This document shows, piece after piece, positions 35,831 to 44,480 of a stretch of DNA of 59,632 bases. How positions within the stretch are numbered: the stretch's first letter is position 1; every line of letters starts with the position of its first letter. Source of the DNA: an uncultured Clostridia bacterium (lineage in GTDB: Bacteria; Bacillota; Clostridia; Oscillospirales; Ruminococcaceae). The translations under genes and the position numbers were made by a program. Below the pieces are notes generated by a model. That model saw only the letters and a list, made by a program, of their open reading frames with translations. It was not told where the DNA came from and made no database searches. The DNA is taken from positions 1 through 59,632 of the forward strand of contig CANPYZ010000012.1 of the NCBI GenBank assembly GCA_947589035.1, in the 5' to 3' direction.

Positions 35831-36742
35831 TCACTGCATACGCACTAAAAGCGCATCTGTCAGTTCATGCAAAAATTCTGTAAATTCTGAATCAGGAAAT
35901 TGATTCAGCGTTTCATGGGCTTTTTGAGTTAATTCTACGGCACGCTGTTTCGCCTGTTCAATGCCCAGTAAAGTAACAAAAGTAGTTTTATTTTCCTGCG
36001 CATCACTGCCGACGGGTTTTCCTAATTGTTCAGAAGTGGAAATTACATCTAAAATATCATCAACAATTTGAAAGGCTAAACCTAAGGCTAAACCATATTC
36101 ACCTGCGGCGGAAACTTGAATTTCCGTTCCGTTTCCGCAAAGGCAGCCCATCTGGCAAGAAGCTTTCATTAAAGCACCTGTTTTCGCAAGGCACATTTTT
36201 TCAAGCAAAGGCAAATCAATTTGTGTTTCCGTTTCGAATTGCATATCTAACATCTGACCGCCGACCATGCCGGAAGAACCTTCTTGTTCGGCTAAAATGC
36301 GAATTAACTTCGTTTTCTGTTCTGCTGTTAAATTCGTATCAGCGGAAATCATTCTGAACGGTTCACAAATTAACCCATATCCGGCAAGAATTGCCGTTGC
36401 TTCCCCGAATGCCTTATGACAAGAAGGTTTTCCCCTCCGTAAATCATCGTTATCTAATGCCGGCAAATCATCAAAAATCAATGACGCTGTATGTGTCATT
36501 TCCATTGCTGCCGCTGAAGCGTCTGCCTGAATTAAATTTCCACCGCACGCCTCACAGAATGCGTAAATTAACGCCGGTCTGATTCGTTTCCCTCCGGCGG
36601 TCAGGGAATGTTTCATGGCAAGGAATAAATTTTCCGCTTGTGGTTCAGACATTTCCTGTTGCATTGCCTGAAGAATCTGTAATAAATATTGTTCTGCACG
36701 GCTTGCATAATCATTCAGCCGTGACTGATTTTTTTCATTCAT
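35831..36742 (-). CDS. ispA: Polyprenyl (farnesyl/geranylgeranyl) diphosphate synthase
   Basis: 303 residues. First Asp-rich motif LIFDDLPALDND, with Asn in place of the penultimate Asp seen in many homologues; second Asp-rich motif QIVDDILD. GGKRIRPALIY near the N-terminus. Condenses IPP with allylic diphosphates. Its ATG overlaps the xseA stop by 8 nt, leaving no room for xseB, which normally sits here. Confidence 0.94.
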   Translation of the reverse strand: MNEKNQSRLNDYASRAEQYLLQILQAMQQEMSEPQAENLFLAMKHSLTAGGKRIRPALIYAFCEACGGNLIQADASAAAMEMTHTASLIFDDLPALDNDDLRRGKPSCHKAFGEATAILAGYGLICEPFRMISADTNLTAEQKTKLIRILAEQEGSSGMVGGQMLDMQFETETQIDLPLLEKMCLAKTGALMKASCQMGCLCGNGTEIQVSAAGEYGLALGLAFQIVDDILDVISTSEQLGKPVGSDAQENKTTFVTLLGIEQAKQRAVELTQKAHETLNQFPDSEFTEFLHELTDALLVRMQ

Positions 36743-37652
36743 CGTTTATAAGCTCCTTTTTTTCTGCCCGAACTAAAAAATACCCGTCCGGCAGATAAAT
36801 TTTCAATTGTTCACCTTCTGTCACCTGATGAACAGAAATAATTTTTTGTTGATTTTCAGATAAAATTTTCGGATATTGTTCAGGGGAAACCAGTTCAGCA
36901 GCGGCGGAAGGCGTGGACGCTCGTATATCTGCCGCATAATCCGTCAAAGTGAAATCCGTTTCATGACCAACAGCGGAAATTACCGGTGTCTGACAGGCAT
37001 GAACTGCACGCACAATAGATTCCGCATTAAATAAATTCAATTCTTCTGCACTGCCTCCGCCACGCCCGAGAATTAACACATCACAGCCTTGTGTGTCTGC
37101 TTTTTCAAGTGCTGTGCAAATTTCTTTTTCCGCTTGTTTTCCCTGTACATGTGCCGGAAATACTACAACTTGTGCAGACGGCGAACGCCGTTCCAATATT
37201 TTCAGAATATCCTGCAAGGCAGCCCCGGAAGAAGAAGTAATTACGCCGATTTTATTTAAATTTTCCGGAAGTGGCTTTTTTTCAGATTCTGAAAATAATC
37301 CTTCTTCTGAAAGATTTTTTTCCCGTTCGATAAAGCCTTTCTGAATACTTCCGATTCCTTCCGGCAACATGTCTGTTACACGAAATTGAAATTCTCCTCT
37401 TGCGGAATAAAAGTCCGCACTTCCAGCTGCCACGACACATAAACCATTTTCAGGCGTGAACCGTAAATTTTCTGCAAGACGTTTCGGCATTAACGCTCTT
37501 ACCGTGCTTTTCTCATCACAAAGGGAAAAATATAAAAAATGTTCATGAGAACGCAAATTAGCAATTTCCCCTTCTATCAGCAAAAGTTTCAGCCGATAAT
37601 GTTTCCGGAGCAGTTCTTCCGCTCTCTGGTTAAATTCAGTAACACTCAGCAT
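36735..37652 (-). CDS. xseA: Exodeoxyribonuclease VII large subunit, lacking its coiled coil
   Basis: 305 residues against about 450 in E. coli or Bacillus. The OB-fold (about 1-100) and catalytic region (LNKIGVITSSSGAALQDIL, ILGRGGGSAEELNLFN, SAVGHETDFTLTDYAAD, RASTPSAAAELV) are intact. After residue about 262 the usual 130-150 residue helical coiled coil is absent and the chain continues straight into the C-terminal strand region (VTEGEQLKIYLPDGYF). Reading frame is open throughout, so this is not a frameshift. The start used has the LSVTEFNQRAEELL N-terminus of the family. The small subunit gene xseB is missing downstream. Confidence 0.9.
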   Translation of the reverse strand: MLSVTEFNQRAEELLRKHYRLKLLLIEGEIANLRSHEHFLYFSLCDEKSTVRALMPKRLAENLRFTPENGLCVVAAGSADFYSARGEFQFRVTDMLPEGIGSIQKGFIEREKNLSEEGLFSESEKKPLPENLNKIGVITSSSGAALQDILKILERRSPSAQVVVFPAHVQGKQAEKEICTALEKADTQGCDVLILGRGGGSAEELNLFNAESIVRAVHACQTPVISAVGHETDFTLTDYAADIRASTPSAAAELVSPEQYPKILSENQQKIISVHQVTEGEQLKIYLPDGYFLVRAEKKELINDE

Positions 37653-38580
37653 GACACAACGCCGCATAAATTGCCGTTCCTGCTGCATTATCACAGGAAA
37701 ATTCAACTTCTGCAAAAGCAGTTTCTGTTTCAGCAGATTTTTGTAATTCGTGCTGAATATACTGGTCTGCCATGACACCGCCTGCATATAAAACCGGAAT
37801 ATTTGCATAGTTTTCAGAAGCTCTTTTTGTCATTTCTTTCAACACTTCCGCAACTGCTGTCAAGCAAAATAAAGCCACATCACACGCTGAATCATTTTCT
37901 TTCTGCCATAGTGCGGAACATTGATTTTCAATTCCGGACAAACAGCAATCTAAATTTTTCATGACGGGCTTGTAATGGAAAATTTTTTTACTTTGCATAG
38001 CGAGTTTTTCCAGTTCTGCCCCACAAGGGAAAGTTAAGCCTAACATGATTCCCGTCCGGTCAATTAATTGTCCGGCTTTCAAATCCAAAGACCCCGAAAC
38101 AGGCGTAATCTTTAATTTTTCCGAACTTTGCACAGGCTGGCAAAATACACAGTCTGTTGTTCCTCCGCTGACATGAAACGCTAAAAATTCCCGTTCAAGC
38201 CATTTTAATTTGTTCGCCGAATATAACGCCGCTAAAATATGCCCTATCTGGTGACTTGTTTCATAAACCGGAATATGCAGACACTGCCCTAATAATTCCG
38301 CTGAAGTCTTTCCGCAAAGGAAACAAGGCATATACGAATCAGGAATATTTCTCGGACGAACAGAAACACCAATTCCTGAAAGTTCCGGAATTTCTAAATT
38401 TTTCATTACTTCCGGAAGTTGTGCAACATGATGAAAAACGGCATCACTCTGCCGAAGTCCTTTTTGCCCGGCTTTCACGGGAAGTAATTGTTTTGCCTGA
38501 ATAATTTGTTTCGTTTCAGAATTGTAAATCGCAGCAGAAGTGGTATAATTACTGGTGTCCAGTCCTAAAAAATTACTCAT
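37636..38580 (-). CDS. Kae1/TsaD-like (peptidase M22) protein
   Basis: 314 residues. ASKHA-fold relative of TsaD: LGLDTSNYTTSAAIY at the N-terminus, a metal-type SHQIGH (in TsaD HMEAH), FHVSGGTTDC (TsaD VSGGHT) and CDNAAGTAIYA near the C-terminus. It is shorter and more divergent than true TsaD, whose gene would lie elsewhere; members of this clostridial group commonly sit beside nusB and xseA. Its start overlaps the nusB stop by 8 nt. Exact activity is not established. Confidence 0.85.
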   Translation of the reverse strand: MSNFLGLDTSNYTTSAAIYNSETKQIIQAKQLLPVKAGQKGLRQSDAVFHHVAQLPEVMKNLEIPELSGIGVSVRPRNIPDSYMPCFLCGKTSAELLGQCLHIPVYETSHQIGHILAALYSANKLKWLEREFLAFHVSGGTTDCVFCQPVQSSEKLKITPVSGSLDLKAGQLIDRTGIMLGLTFPCGAELEKLAMQSKKIFHYKPVMKNLDCCLSGIENQCSALWQKENDSACDVALFCLTAVAEVLKEMTKRASENYANIPVLYAGGVMADQYIQHELQKSAETETAFAEVEFSCDNAAGTAIYAALCHAECY

Positions 38581-38986
38581 GATTCGCATTTTCCTGCTGA
38601 TTTCGGGCATAACTTCCTAAAACGCCGTTAATAAATGCAGTGTCTTCCGGTGTGGCATAAACTTCCGAAATGCGCACGGCTTCACTAATCACAACGCTAA
38701 CTGGCAAATCCGGAAAAGTTTGTAATTCATAAATTGCCATTCTTAATAACACTTTATTCACTGTAGCAATTCGATTCAAAGACCGTTTCCGGCTGTAAGC
38801 AGTAATAATTTTGTCAAGTTCTTCTGTTTGGGACATTACGCCTTTTACGAAATTCTGAATTTTTTCGGTGAGTTTAATTTCTCCGGTTTCTTCAGCTAAA
38901 GCGAATAATTCTTCCGGTGTGCTGTCCTGAAATGCTGATTCGAACAGCAATAAAAATGCATTTTCCCTGTATTGATTTTTACTCAT
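38573..38986 (-). CDS. nusB: Transcription antitermination factor NusB
   Basis: 137 residues, all-helical. SKNQYRENAFLLLFESAFQ at the N-terminus (kept short here) and NRIATVNKVLLRMAIYEL plus VVISEAVRISEVYATPEDTAFINGVLG segments are typical. It binds boxA RNA with NusE in rRNA antitermination. The tnpB element has been inserted between it and the Asp23-family gene, its usual upstream neighbour; a small inverted repeat ATATGGA/TCCATAT (39004-39025) lies just before it. Confidence 0.93.
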   Translation of the reverse strand: MSKNQYRENAFLLLFESAFQDSTPEELFALAEETGEIKLTEKIQNFVKGVMSQTEELDKIITAYSRKRSLNRIATVNKVLLRMAIYELQTFPDLPVSVVISEAVRISEVYATPEDTAFINGVLGSYARNQQENANHE

Positions 38987-39065
38987 GATACCTGCTACTC
39001 AAAATATGGACAAATATATCCATATGAGAAAATTCCTGCTTCAATCTGTATGCTTTTGAAAGTAA

Positions 39066-39230
39066 TAAATCACTATCTACTCACAAGTTCTTGTACAGTC
39101 CACAGGCGTAAATTCCCGTATAGCCTACGGTACTACATACTTATCATAGCATGTTCTATACTATTTGATAAGTCAGACAATCTCTTAAATTCAAGCTTGC
39201 ATTGAAATCCCTGTCCGCTGTGTAACCACA
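39066..39230 (-). ncRNA. Putative omega (reRNA) guide RNA of the tnpB element
   Basis: In IS200/IS605 elements the guide RNA overlaps the 3' end of tnpB and ends at the right end of the element. Here the 3' flank shares with the second tnpB end at 59.5 kb the minus-strand blocks CGGGAAnTTACGCCTnTGGA and GAGTAGATAnTGAyTT, the latter ending near 39066. A CCGTA/TACGG hairpin (around 39116-39130) and an ACAAG/CTTGT hairpin (39084-39095) precede the end. Bounds are estimates. Confidence 0.45.
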
Positions 39231-40340
39231 TTCAGAACAGTGATAAATTCTGTCAGATAGCTTTAAATCATGCTTAATATAGCCACATTGATGACAAGTT
39301 TTACTTGACGGATAAAACCTGTCTGCTAATCTTAATTCAATGCCGGATTCTTTGCATTTTGCAGTAAGCCTTGTTCTGAACTCAAAAAATTTCTGTTGTG
39401 CAATCGCTTTTGAAAGATGTCTGTTCTTCATCATTCTACTGACGTTCAGATTTTCAAGCGTAATCCAGGCTGGTTTGGTTTTCACCAGTTCAGAAATTAC
39501 TTTATTGAGGTAATCTGTTCTGATACAGTCAAGTTGATGATGAATTTTTTGTACTTTCAGCGTTTGTTTCCGGATATTTTGCCGAGTAGCTTCTCCTTTC
39601 AAATGATTTGGTAATTTTTTCAAACTTTCGTATTTCCTCGAAAGTTTTCTCTGCTGCCGTTTCAGATTTTTTTCTAATTTCCTGATTCGGACAGATTTGT
39701 TGATATTCGAAAAAATTCTACCGTCTGAACAGACTGCAAATTCTTTCACACCTAAGTCAATGCCAATTCCAAAATCATTCAGAACAGGCTTTTGTGGTTC
39801 TGGCTCTTCCACTAAAACAGAAACATAATATCTTCCGGCTTTCATGGAAATGCAGCCATTTTTAATGATATGTGTTTCTGAATTTGTTGGAATATAGCCT
39901 TTTTCTTTTATTCTTACCCAACCAAGAGTAGGAATTTTGATTCTGTGCCGTTCGCAGGAAATGAGACATGTTTTTCCATTTCTGACAAAATACATTTTCA
40001 CATCAGATTTTGACTTTTTCTTCCAGTTTGGAAAACCTGTTCTGTGTTCAAAAAAGTTTCTGAATGCCCCTTCAGCGTTCATGATGCTTTGCTTGACAGA
40101 TTTACTGCTGACTTCCTGAATCCATGAAAATTCTGGATTTTGCGGAAGATACTCATGATTTAGCCATTTTGAAAATTCATATCCTGAAACAAATCTTTCT
40201 TCTTTTTCATAGATTTCTTGATTATGCGCAATGTAAAAATTATAAACGAATCTGCACACACCGATTGTTCTGTGAATAATTTGCTTCTGTTCAGGTGTAG
40301 GGAAAATTTCAGTTTTATAACTTCTCAGCAATTTCTTCAT
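39156..40340 (-). CDS. tnpB: RNA-guided endonuclease TnpB (OrfB)
   Basis: 394 residues. The split RuvC site is complete: D195 (GIGIDLGVKEF), E296 (WITLENLNV) and D378 (TADRDFNAS). The zinc ribbon has C349, C352, C368 and C371. The N-terminal KTEIFPTPEQKQIIHRTIG segment is typical. It cuts DNA guided by the omega RNA transcribed from the element's end and helps the element persist. The ATG directly abuts an AAGGGAG site; an in-frame TTG three codons later would be better spaced. No frame damage is seen, so it is likely active. Confidence 0.93.
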   Translation of the reverse strand: MKKLLRSYKTEIFPTPEQKQIIHRTIGVCRFVYNFYIAHNQEIYEKEERFVSGYEFSKWLNHEYLPQNPEFSWIQEVSSKSVKQSIMNAEGAFRNFFEHRTGFPNWKKKSKSDVKMYFVRNGKTCLISCERHRIKIPTLGWVRIKEKGYIPTNSETHIIKNGCISMKAGRYYVSVLVEEPEPQKPVLNDFGIGIDLGVKEFAVCSDGRIFSNINKSVRIRKLEKNLKRQQRKLSRKYESLKKLPNHLKGEATRQNIRKQTLKVQKIHHQLDCIRTDYLNKVISELVKTKPAWITLENLNVSRMMKNRHLSKAIAQQKFFEFRTRLTAKCKESGIELRLADRFYPSSKTCHQCGYIKHDLKLSDRIYHCSECGYTADRDFNASLNLRDCLTYQIV

Positions 40341-40465
40341 CTCCCTTAATCTTAGTTTTGTATTTTCTTAACCCATAAATCCTGCAACTGAGTTCAAACA
40401 CTTTTATCAATGCTTACTACTCCAAAGCTGACGGCTGGTCACCGATTGCTTCACATTTTATTTTA

Positions 40466-40771
40466 TCACTCCCGAATACCGCAAATATTCACATGGACAT
40501 TTACGGCGGTTACTCCGGTCATGTCCTGAATACATTGTTTCACTGCCTGCTGTACTCGTAAAGCTACCGCCGCCGCACGGGTATCATTTTTCACAAAAAT
40601 AAAAATTTCCGCTGAAATTGCTCCGCCCAAATTGATGATATTCACAGGACAGTCTTCTGCAAGCCCTGCCACGCCGGAAACATCTTTTGCAGAAATTGCC
40701 GCTACTTTCTGTAAAACATTATCCGCAATGCGAATCGTCCGTTCAGAATGTTTCATGTTATCCATACTCAT
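40466..40771 (-). CDS. Asp23/Gls24 family protein (YqhY-like)
   Basis: 101 residues with the family strands (IRIADNVLQKVAAISAKDVSGVAGL, shown here in part) and the VNVHVNICGI C-terminus. In Firmicutes this gene sits before nusB and is linked to envelope and acetyl-CoA carboxylase control (YqhY in Bacillus). Own promoter upstream, terminator of spoIIIAH beyond that. The tnpB element now separates it from nusB. Confidence 0.88.
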   Translation of the reverse strand: MSMDNMKHSERTIRIADNVLQKVAAISAKDVSGVAGLAEDCPVNIINLGGAISAEIFIFVKNDTRAAAVALRVQQAVKQCIQDMTGVTAVNVHVNICGIRE

Positions 40772-40805
40772 TGAATACTGACTTCCTTTCGTTCATATAT
40801 ATCTT

Positions 40806-40834
40806 ATTTTAACACAAAATTGTTATCTTGTCAA
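40806..40834 (-). promoter_or_regulatory. Promoter of the Asp23-family gene
   Basis: Minus strand TTGACA (40829-40834), 17-nt spacer ending TGt, TAAAAT (40806-40811), 35 nt before the start codon. Confidence 0.8.
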
Positions 40835-40851
40835 TCCAAATTCAATGAAAA

Positions 40852-40882
40852 TTCACCCCCACAGAAAAAAAGTGGAGGTGAA
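40852..40882 (-). terminator. Terminator of the spoIIIA operon
   Basis: Eleven-bp stem TTCACCTCCAC/GTGGGGGTGAA with one G-T pair, 5 nt past the spoIIIAH stop, followed by a short T-run. Confidence 0.7.
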
Positions 40883-40886
40883 CGGT

Positions 40887-41432
40887 TTACTTCACTTCAA
40901 AAATGCGGATATTTTCCGCCGGAATTGTCACTTCTTCCAGAATTGTTTCTTTAATCATTGCCGCACTTCCGGAGTCAAGACCTTCCGTTTTCACAACAAC
41001 TTTTGCCGTGTTCCCGTCTAAATAGACAACACAATCAGAAAAGCCCTGTGATTTAATTAAGGATTCAATTGTTCCTTCATGTTCAATCATTTCTGCAACT
41101 TCTGTGGCATTTAATGCCGCTGTAACGGCTTCATCTTCCGTAACATCTCCGCCGCCAATCATGGTTTGTAAAGTTTGAACAGCTTCATCTCGGTTCATGG
41201 TTTTTTCTAAGCGTGCCTGTGCGAAATAATCCGCTGAAGGGTCTGCTTCCGCACTGACAAATTCTGTGTCGCCGTAATGGGGCGTTTCTTCCAGTTCTGT
41301 GACTGGCGTAACAGCAGGAATGTCTTGATTTTTCGTATAAGTATAGTTAATATACACTGCCGCCGCTAATAACACTGTTAAACAAGACAAAACTAATTGC
41401 TTTTTTCCAATAATCAATGAAGGCTTTTGCAT
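40887..41432 (-). CDS. spoIIIAH: Stage III sporulation protein AH
   Basis: 181 residues: short cytoplasmic start, one membrane helix (about 10-28), acidic linker, and a C-terminal ring-building domain with SDCVVYLDGNTAKVVVKTEG. In Bacillus the mother-cell SpoIIIAH pairs with forespore SpoIIQ to form the channel. Last gene of the operon. Confidence 0.93.
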   Translation of the reverse strand: MQKPSLIIGKKQLVLSCLTVLLAAAVYINYTYTKNQDIPAVTPVTELEETPHYGDTEFVSAEADPSADYFAQARLEKTMNRDEAVQTLQTMIGGGDVTEDEAVTAALNATEVAEMIEHEGTIESLIKSQGFSDCVVYLDGNTAKVVVKTEGLDSGSAAMIKETILEEVTIPAENIRIFEVK

Positions 41433-41456
41433 AATTCAAATCATCCTTTCCAAAAA

Positions 41457-41966
41457 TCACGCCGGAATATTTAATTTTGTGACATAAATCTGTGACATGC
41501 GCAGCCCACACGCAACAGAAACAGTCTGGTAAACAATTTCTTTAATAGTATTCGTTCCGCCCCCCTCACAGGCAACCACAACCCCTGTCACTGCCGGTAA
41601 AGATACTGATTCCACTAAGGCTTCTTTTTTCGAGCCGCCGACTGTCACATAACGGCTTTCCGCATCTTGCGCATAATGATAAGATTCACTCCCCTGTAAA
41701 GTCACTAATACTTCTGTTTTGCCTACGCCGTCAATTTGACTTAACATTTCTGAAAGTTGTTGCTGTAAAGCAATTCTGTAAGCCTCCTGTTCAGTTTCTT
41801 CCGAAACAGAAATTGTTTCTGTTTCGGGCGTTTCTGTTTTGTCTTCTTCTAAACAAGAAGATAACGCTATGCAGACAATGCCAAATAAACCAATCATCAC
41901 CAAAATATGCACGAGTAAATCTTTTTTCAGCTTATGTCTGTATTTATTCCAAAATCTGCGAAACAT
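41457..41966 (-). CDS. spoIIIAG: Stage III sporulation protein AG
   Basis: 169 residues from an ATG preceded by GGAGGAGG at 9 nt, overlapping spoIIIAF by 23 nt. Basic start, one membrane helix (about 19-37) and a periplasmic ring-building domain (ISQIDGVGKTEVLVTL-like segment and GVVVACEGGGTNTIKE). Component of the feeding-tube channel. Confidence 0.92.
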   Translation of the reverse strand: MFRRFWNKYRHKLKKDLLVHILVMIGLFGIVCIALSSCLEEDKTETPETETISVSEETEQEAYRIALQQQLSEMLSQIDGVGKTEVLVTLQGSESYHYAQDAESRYVTVGGSKKEALVESVSLPAVTGVVVACEGGGTNTIKEIVYQTVSVACGLRMSQIYVTKLNIPA

Positions 41967-42381
41967 CAATGCTGACCTCCTCCCCCAGAATCTGACGCAA
42001 AATTTTTCCTGCATTCTGTAAATTATCACAGGTCACACTGACATCACTAATAGATATGCAATTCTGTTCATTAATATGCAACTGTACGGAAATTTCCGAA
42101 CAAGAAATTTGATTTTCCAGTAAAATATGTTTAACTGCCTGTTTCACGCAATTTTCTGCTGCCTGTAAAGCGGACTGTTCCGCCTGTTCTGCTTGAATAT
42201 CTTCCAGCGATTCCGGAAAAGTAATATTCTTAAACGGCAAAATTAAACTAATGACAAATAATAATGAAATGAAAAATTTCACTTGTTTCTGTAAAGTGTT
42301 ATCCGGACAAATTAATAAACAAATTGCTACTGCAATACTTAACATACTGACCGCAAGAACGGCATTTTGCAACGCACCCAA
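41944..42381 (-). CDS. spoIIIAF: Stage III sporulation protein AF
   Basis: 145 residues with two N-terminal membrane helices (about 8-26, 34-49) and a small soluble domain, as in the family. Start is TTG with GGGAGG 6 nt upstream. Confidence 0.88.
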   Translation of the reverse strand: MGALQNAVLAVSMLSIAVAICLLICPDNTLQKQVKFFISLLFVISLILPFKNITFPESLEDIQAEQAEQSALQAAENCVKQAVKHILLENQISCSEISVQLHINEQNCISISDVSVTCDNLQNAGKILRQILGEEVSIDVSQILE

Positions 42382-42394
42382 AATTTTCCTCCCG

Positions 42395-43396
42395 TTACAG
42401 ACTTGTAAATGCAGATAAAAGCCCTGTACTCATGGTGAACATAATTCCGAAACTGACCGACACGGAAAACCCAACAGATAAAAGCATTTCCAAATGCTGA
42501 AATAAGCGTTTCAGGCGGTCTAACTGAAAAATTTCTGATAATGCTGCTGCTCCGGAAATGATGATTTTATATAATAATAATTTTCCAATTACTGGAACTA
42601 AAAGCATAAATAATGCAATAACTCCCGTCATGCCTGTTGTGGATTTCAGCACGTTCATGCTTCCTAATACTGCTGCATACGCATCTGAAACTGCTCCCCC
42701 GATGAACGGCACAAATCCGGAAATGGCATATTTCGCCGCTTTCGTGCTGATTTTGTCCGCCGATACGGCAACAACACTCTGCACAGAAAGAAACCCTAAA
42801 AATAATGTCATGATTAAGCCTAATATCCATACAGTCACTTTCTGCACTAACTGCAAAATTCCTGAAAGTGAAACTGCTGGATTTACCGCATCTGCCAAAC
42901 TCATTCCCATTCCCATTTTCAACAAGGGGAACAAAACTTTCACAGCGACTTGCAAAGCAATATTGCATAATAACAACACTGCCCCCTGATAACCGGCAGA
43001 AGCAGCAAGATTTCCCGTTACAGCTAAAATTCCCCCGTAAACACCTGAAAATGTTACCATGAAATTCGCTGAAGTGTTCAGCACTTCCACTGATTGCAGG
43101 AAAATTTCCGTTACTGGCTGAACTGCTGCCGCTCCGGCACAAACTACTGAAATTACTGAAAATACTTGCGAAATGCCGCCTTTCTGGTGTTGTAAATTTT
43201 CCGCTAATGCGGAAAGCAGAATTACTCCCGCCAATATGCCGAATAACTCCAGCGGAGCGGAAATTTCCGTTTTCAGCTTGTCCAGAATGCAAGAAAAAAA
43301 ATCATTGATTTTTAAATTAGTAAAATTTTCCGTTTCAGGATATTCTGCGGATAATAATTTCGATAATACTTCATCATAATTAAATTCTTCCATCAT
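42395..43396 (-). CDS. spoIIIAE: Stage III sporulation protein AE
   Basis: 333 residues, polytopic, with seven or so helices from about residue 48 on. The ATG overlaps the spoIIIAD stop (ATGA), with a second Met directly after. Bacillus SpoIIIAE is about 400 residues and begins with a signal-like helix; here the N-terminus is hydrophilic and no such helix is visible. Otherwise the membrane core (GYQGAVLLLCNIALQVA, SGFVPFIGGAVSDAYAA) fits. Confidence 0.9.
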   Translation of the reverse strand: MMEEFNYDEVLSKLLSAEYPETENFTNLKINDFFSCILDKLKTEISAPLELFGILAGVILLSALAENLQHQKGGISQVFSVISVVCAGAAAVQPVTEIFLQSVEVLNTSANFMVTFSGVYGGILAVTGNLAASAGYQGAVLLLCNIALQVAVKVLFPLLKMGMGMSLADAVNPAVSLSGILQLVQKVTVWILGLIMTLFLGFLSVQSVVAVSADKISTKAAKYAISGFVPFIGGAVSDAYAAVLGSMNVLKSTTGMTGVIALFMLLVPVIGKLLLYKIIISGAAALSEIFQLDRLKRLFQHLEMLLSVGFSVSVSFGIMFTMSTGLLSAFTSL

Positions 43397-43779
43397 GGCA
43401 TCATCTCCAGAACCGTTTCCGTTAAAGTCAAGAACAACGGTAAAGACAACAAAAGCATGAAAATTCTTCCGCATAATTCTATTGACGTGGCAAGGGCATT
43501 TTCTCCGCAGTCACGGCAAATATCTATTCCCATCTGCGTTAAGTAAGATATTCCTAAAGCTTTACACAATGTACTGAAATACATGCTATCCATTTGACTT
43601 TGTTCATAAATATTTCGGGCTGTCTGGAATATTCGTTCAATTTGCGGCAGTAAATTCCCCATGACCAGAATGCAAATTAACACGCTGACCAATACACCAA
43701 AGGCTTTATGATACTGTTTCAACACAAGAATCAAGATACACCCGATAATACTAATCAGCAGCAAAGATTCCAGTTTCAC
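43393..43779 (-). CDS. spoIIIAD: Stage III sporulation protein AD
   Basis: 128 residues with four membrane helices. The GTG start overlaps the spoIIIAC stop (GTGA). GISYLTQMGIDICRDCGENALA is the family core (shown in part: TQMGIDICRDCGE). Confidence 0.92.
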   Translation of the reverse strand: MKLESLLLISIIGCILILVLKQYHKAFGVLVSVLICILVMGNLLPQIERIFQTARNIYEQSQMDSMYFSTLCKALGISYLTQMGIDICRDCGENALATSIELCGRIFMLLLSLPLFLTLTETVLEMMP

Positions 43780-43970
43780 AGCCCGAACACCGCCTTCACT
43801 GTTTCGAATAATTCCCCGATTTGTTCAATAATCAGCATTAACACAACCACTAACCCTGCAAGAACTGTCATCATTGCTTGTTCTTCCCTGTCGGATTTTT
43901 TTAATACAATGCTTAACACAGAAACAATCATGCCGATTCCTGCAATTTTAAAAATTAAATCAATATCCAT
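43776..43970 (-). CDS. spoIIIAC: Stage III sporulation protein AC
   Basis: 64 residues, two membrane helices joined by a polar turn (LKKSDREEQA), as in all SpoIIIAC proteins. Shine-Dalgarno GGGGAG. Confidence 0.92.
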   Translation of the reverse strand: MDIDLIFKIAGIGMIVSVLSIVLKKSDREEQAMMTVLAGLVVVLMLIIEQIGELFETVKAVFGL

Positions 43971-43991
43971 TTTATTTTTCTCCCCCTGATT

Positions 43992-44480
43992 TCAGATGAA
44001 CAATATGATGAGCATTGCTCCCCCTAACCAGCCTAACGAACGGAAAAGACGGCTTTTCTTTCCGCATTCTGTCTGATAATTTTCCAGAACGTTCTGCATT
44101 TGCCGCTGATATAAGTCTAATATGGCAATTTGTCCTGAAATGTCTGTTTTCCCCAGTTCGTTTCCTAAATGAATTAAAATATTACAGGCTTCTTTCGGAA
44201 GATTACTTTCTGTCAATGCGTTTTCCCAGATTTGTTCCGGCAGATTGTCAAAATTGAATGTTAATTTTTCCCAGAAATCAAATTCCGGATAATGTTCAGC
44301 TAATTGTGCGAATAATTCCGGAAGTGGTAAATTCTGGTATCTGATGTAAATATCACAGTCTTTTAAAAATTGCATTAGCCTGCTGCAAATTCTGACTTGA
44401 TTTTTCACGGAATATCCCGCATATATTCCTGTTCCGGCGCAACAGCAGAATAACAGCACCATGCCGAATAATTTTAACAT
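43992..44480 (-). CDS. spoIIIAB: Stage III sporulation protein AB
   Basis: 162 residues from the ATG overlapping the spoIIIAA stop by 7 nt. One N-terminal helix, a helical GspF-like region and a C-terminal helix (LGWLGGAMLIILFI). Longer upstream frames lie inside spoIIIAA and are not used. Confidence 0.9.
   Translation of the reverse strand: MLKLFGMVLLFCCCAGTGIYAGYSVKNQVRICSRLMQFLKDCDIYIRYQNLPLPELFAQLAEHYPEFDFWEKLTFNFDNLPEQIWENALTESNLPKEACNILIHLGNELGKTDISGQIAILDLYQRQMQNVLENYQTECGKKSRLFRSLGWLGGAMLIILFI

Larger units (their letters stand above)
39066..40455 (-). mobile_element. IS200/IS605-type element carrying tnpB only
   Basis: A tnpB gene with 3' flank resembling IS605 right ends and about 110 nt of non-coding left end (40341-40455). 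No tnpA transposase is present, so movement would need one in trans. It interrupts the Asp23 gene-nusB interval without damaging either gene. The left boundary cannot be fixed from a single copy. Confidence 0.6.

Noticed and set aside
36700-36760. Hidden xseB between xseA and ispA
   Set aside because: The two genes overlap by 8 nt; no frame for a roughly 70-residue XseB exists there on the coding strand.
42567-43292. 241-codon minus-strand frame inside spoIIIAE
   Set aside because: Shadow of spoIIIAE in another frame: rich in Ser, Cys, Arg and Gly with no domain, and without a ribosome site.
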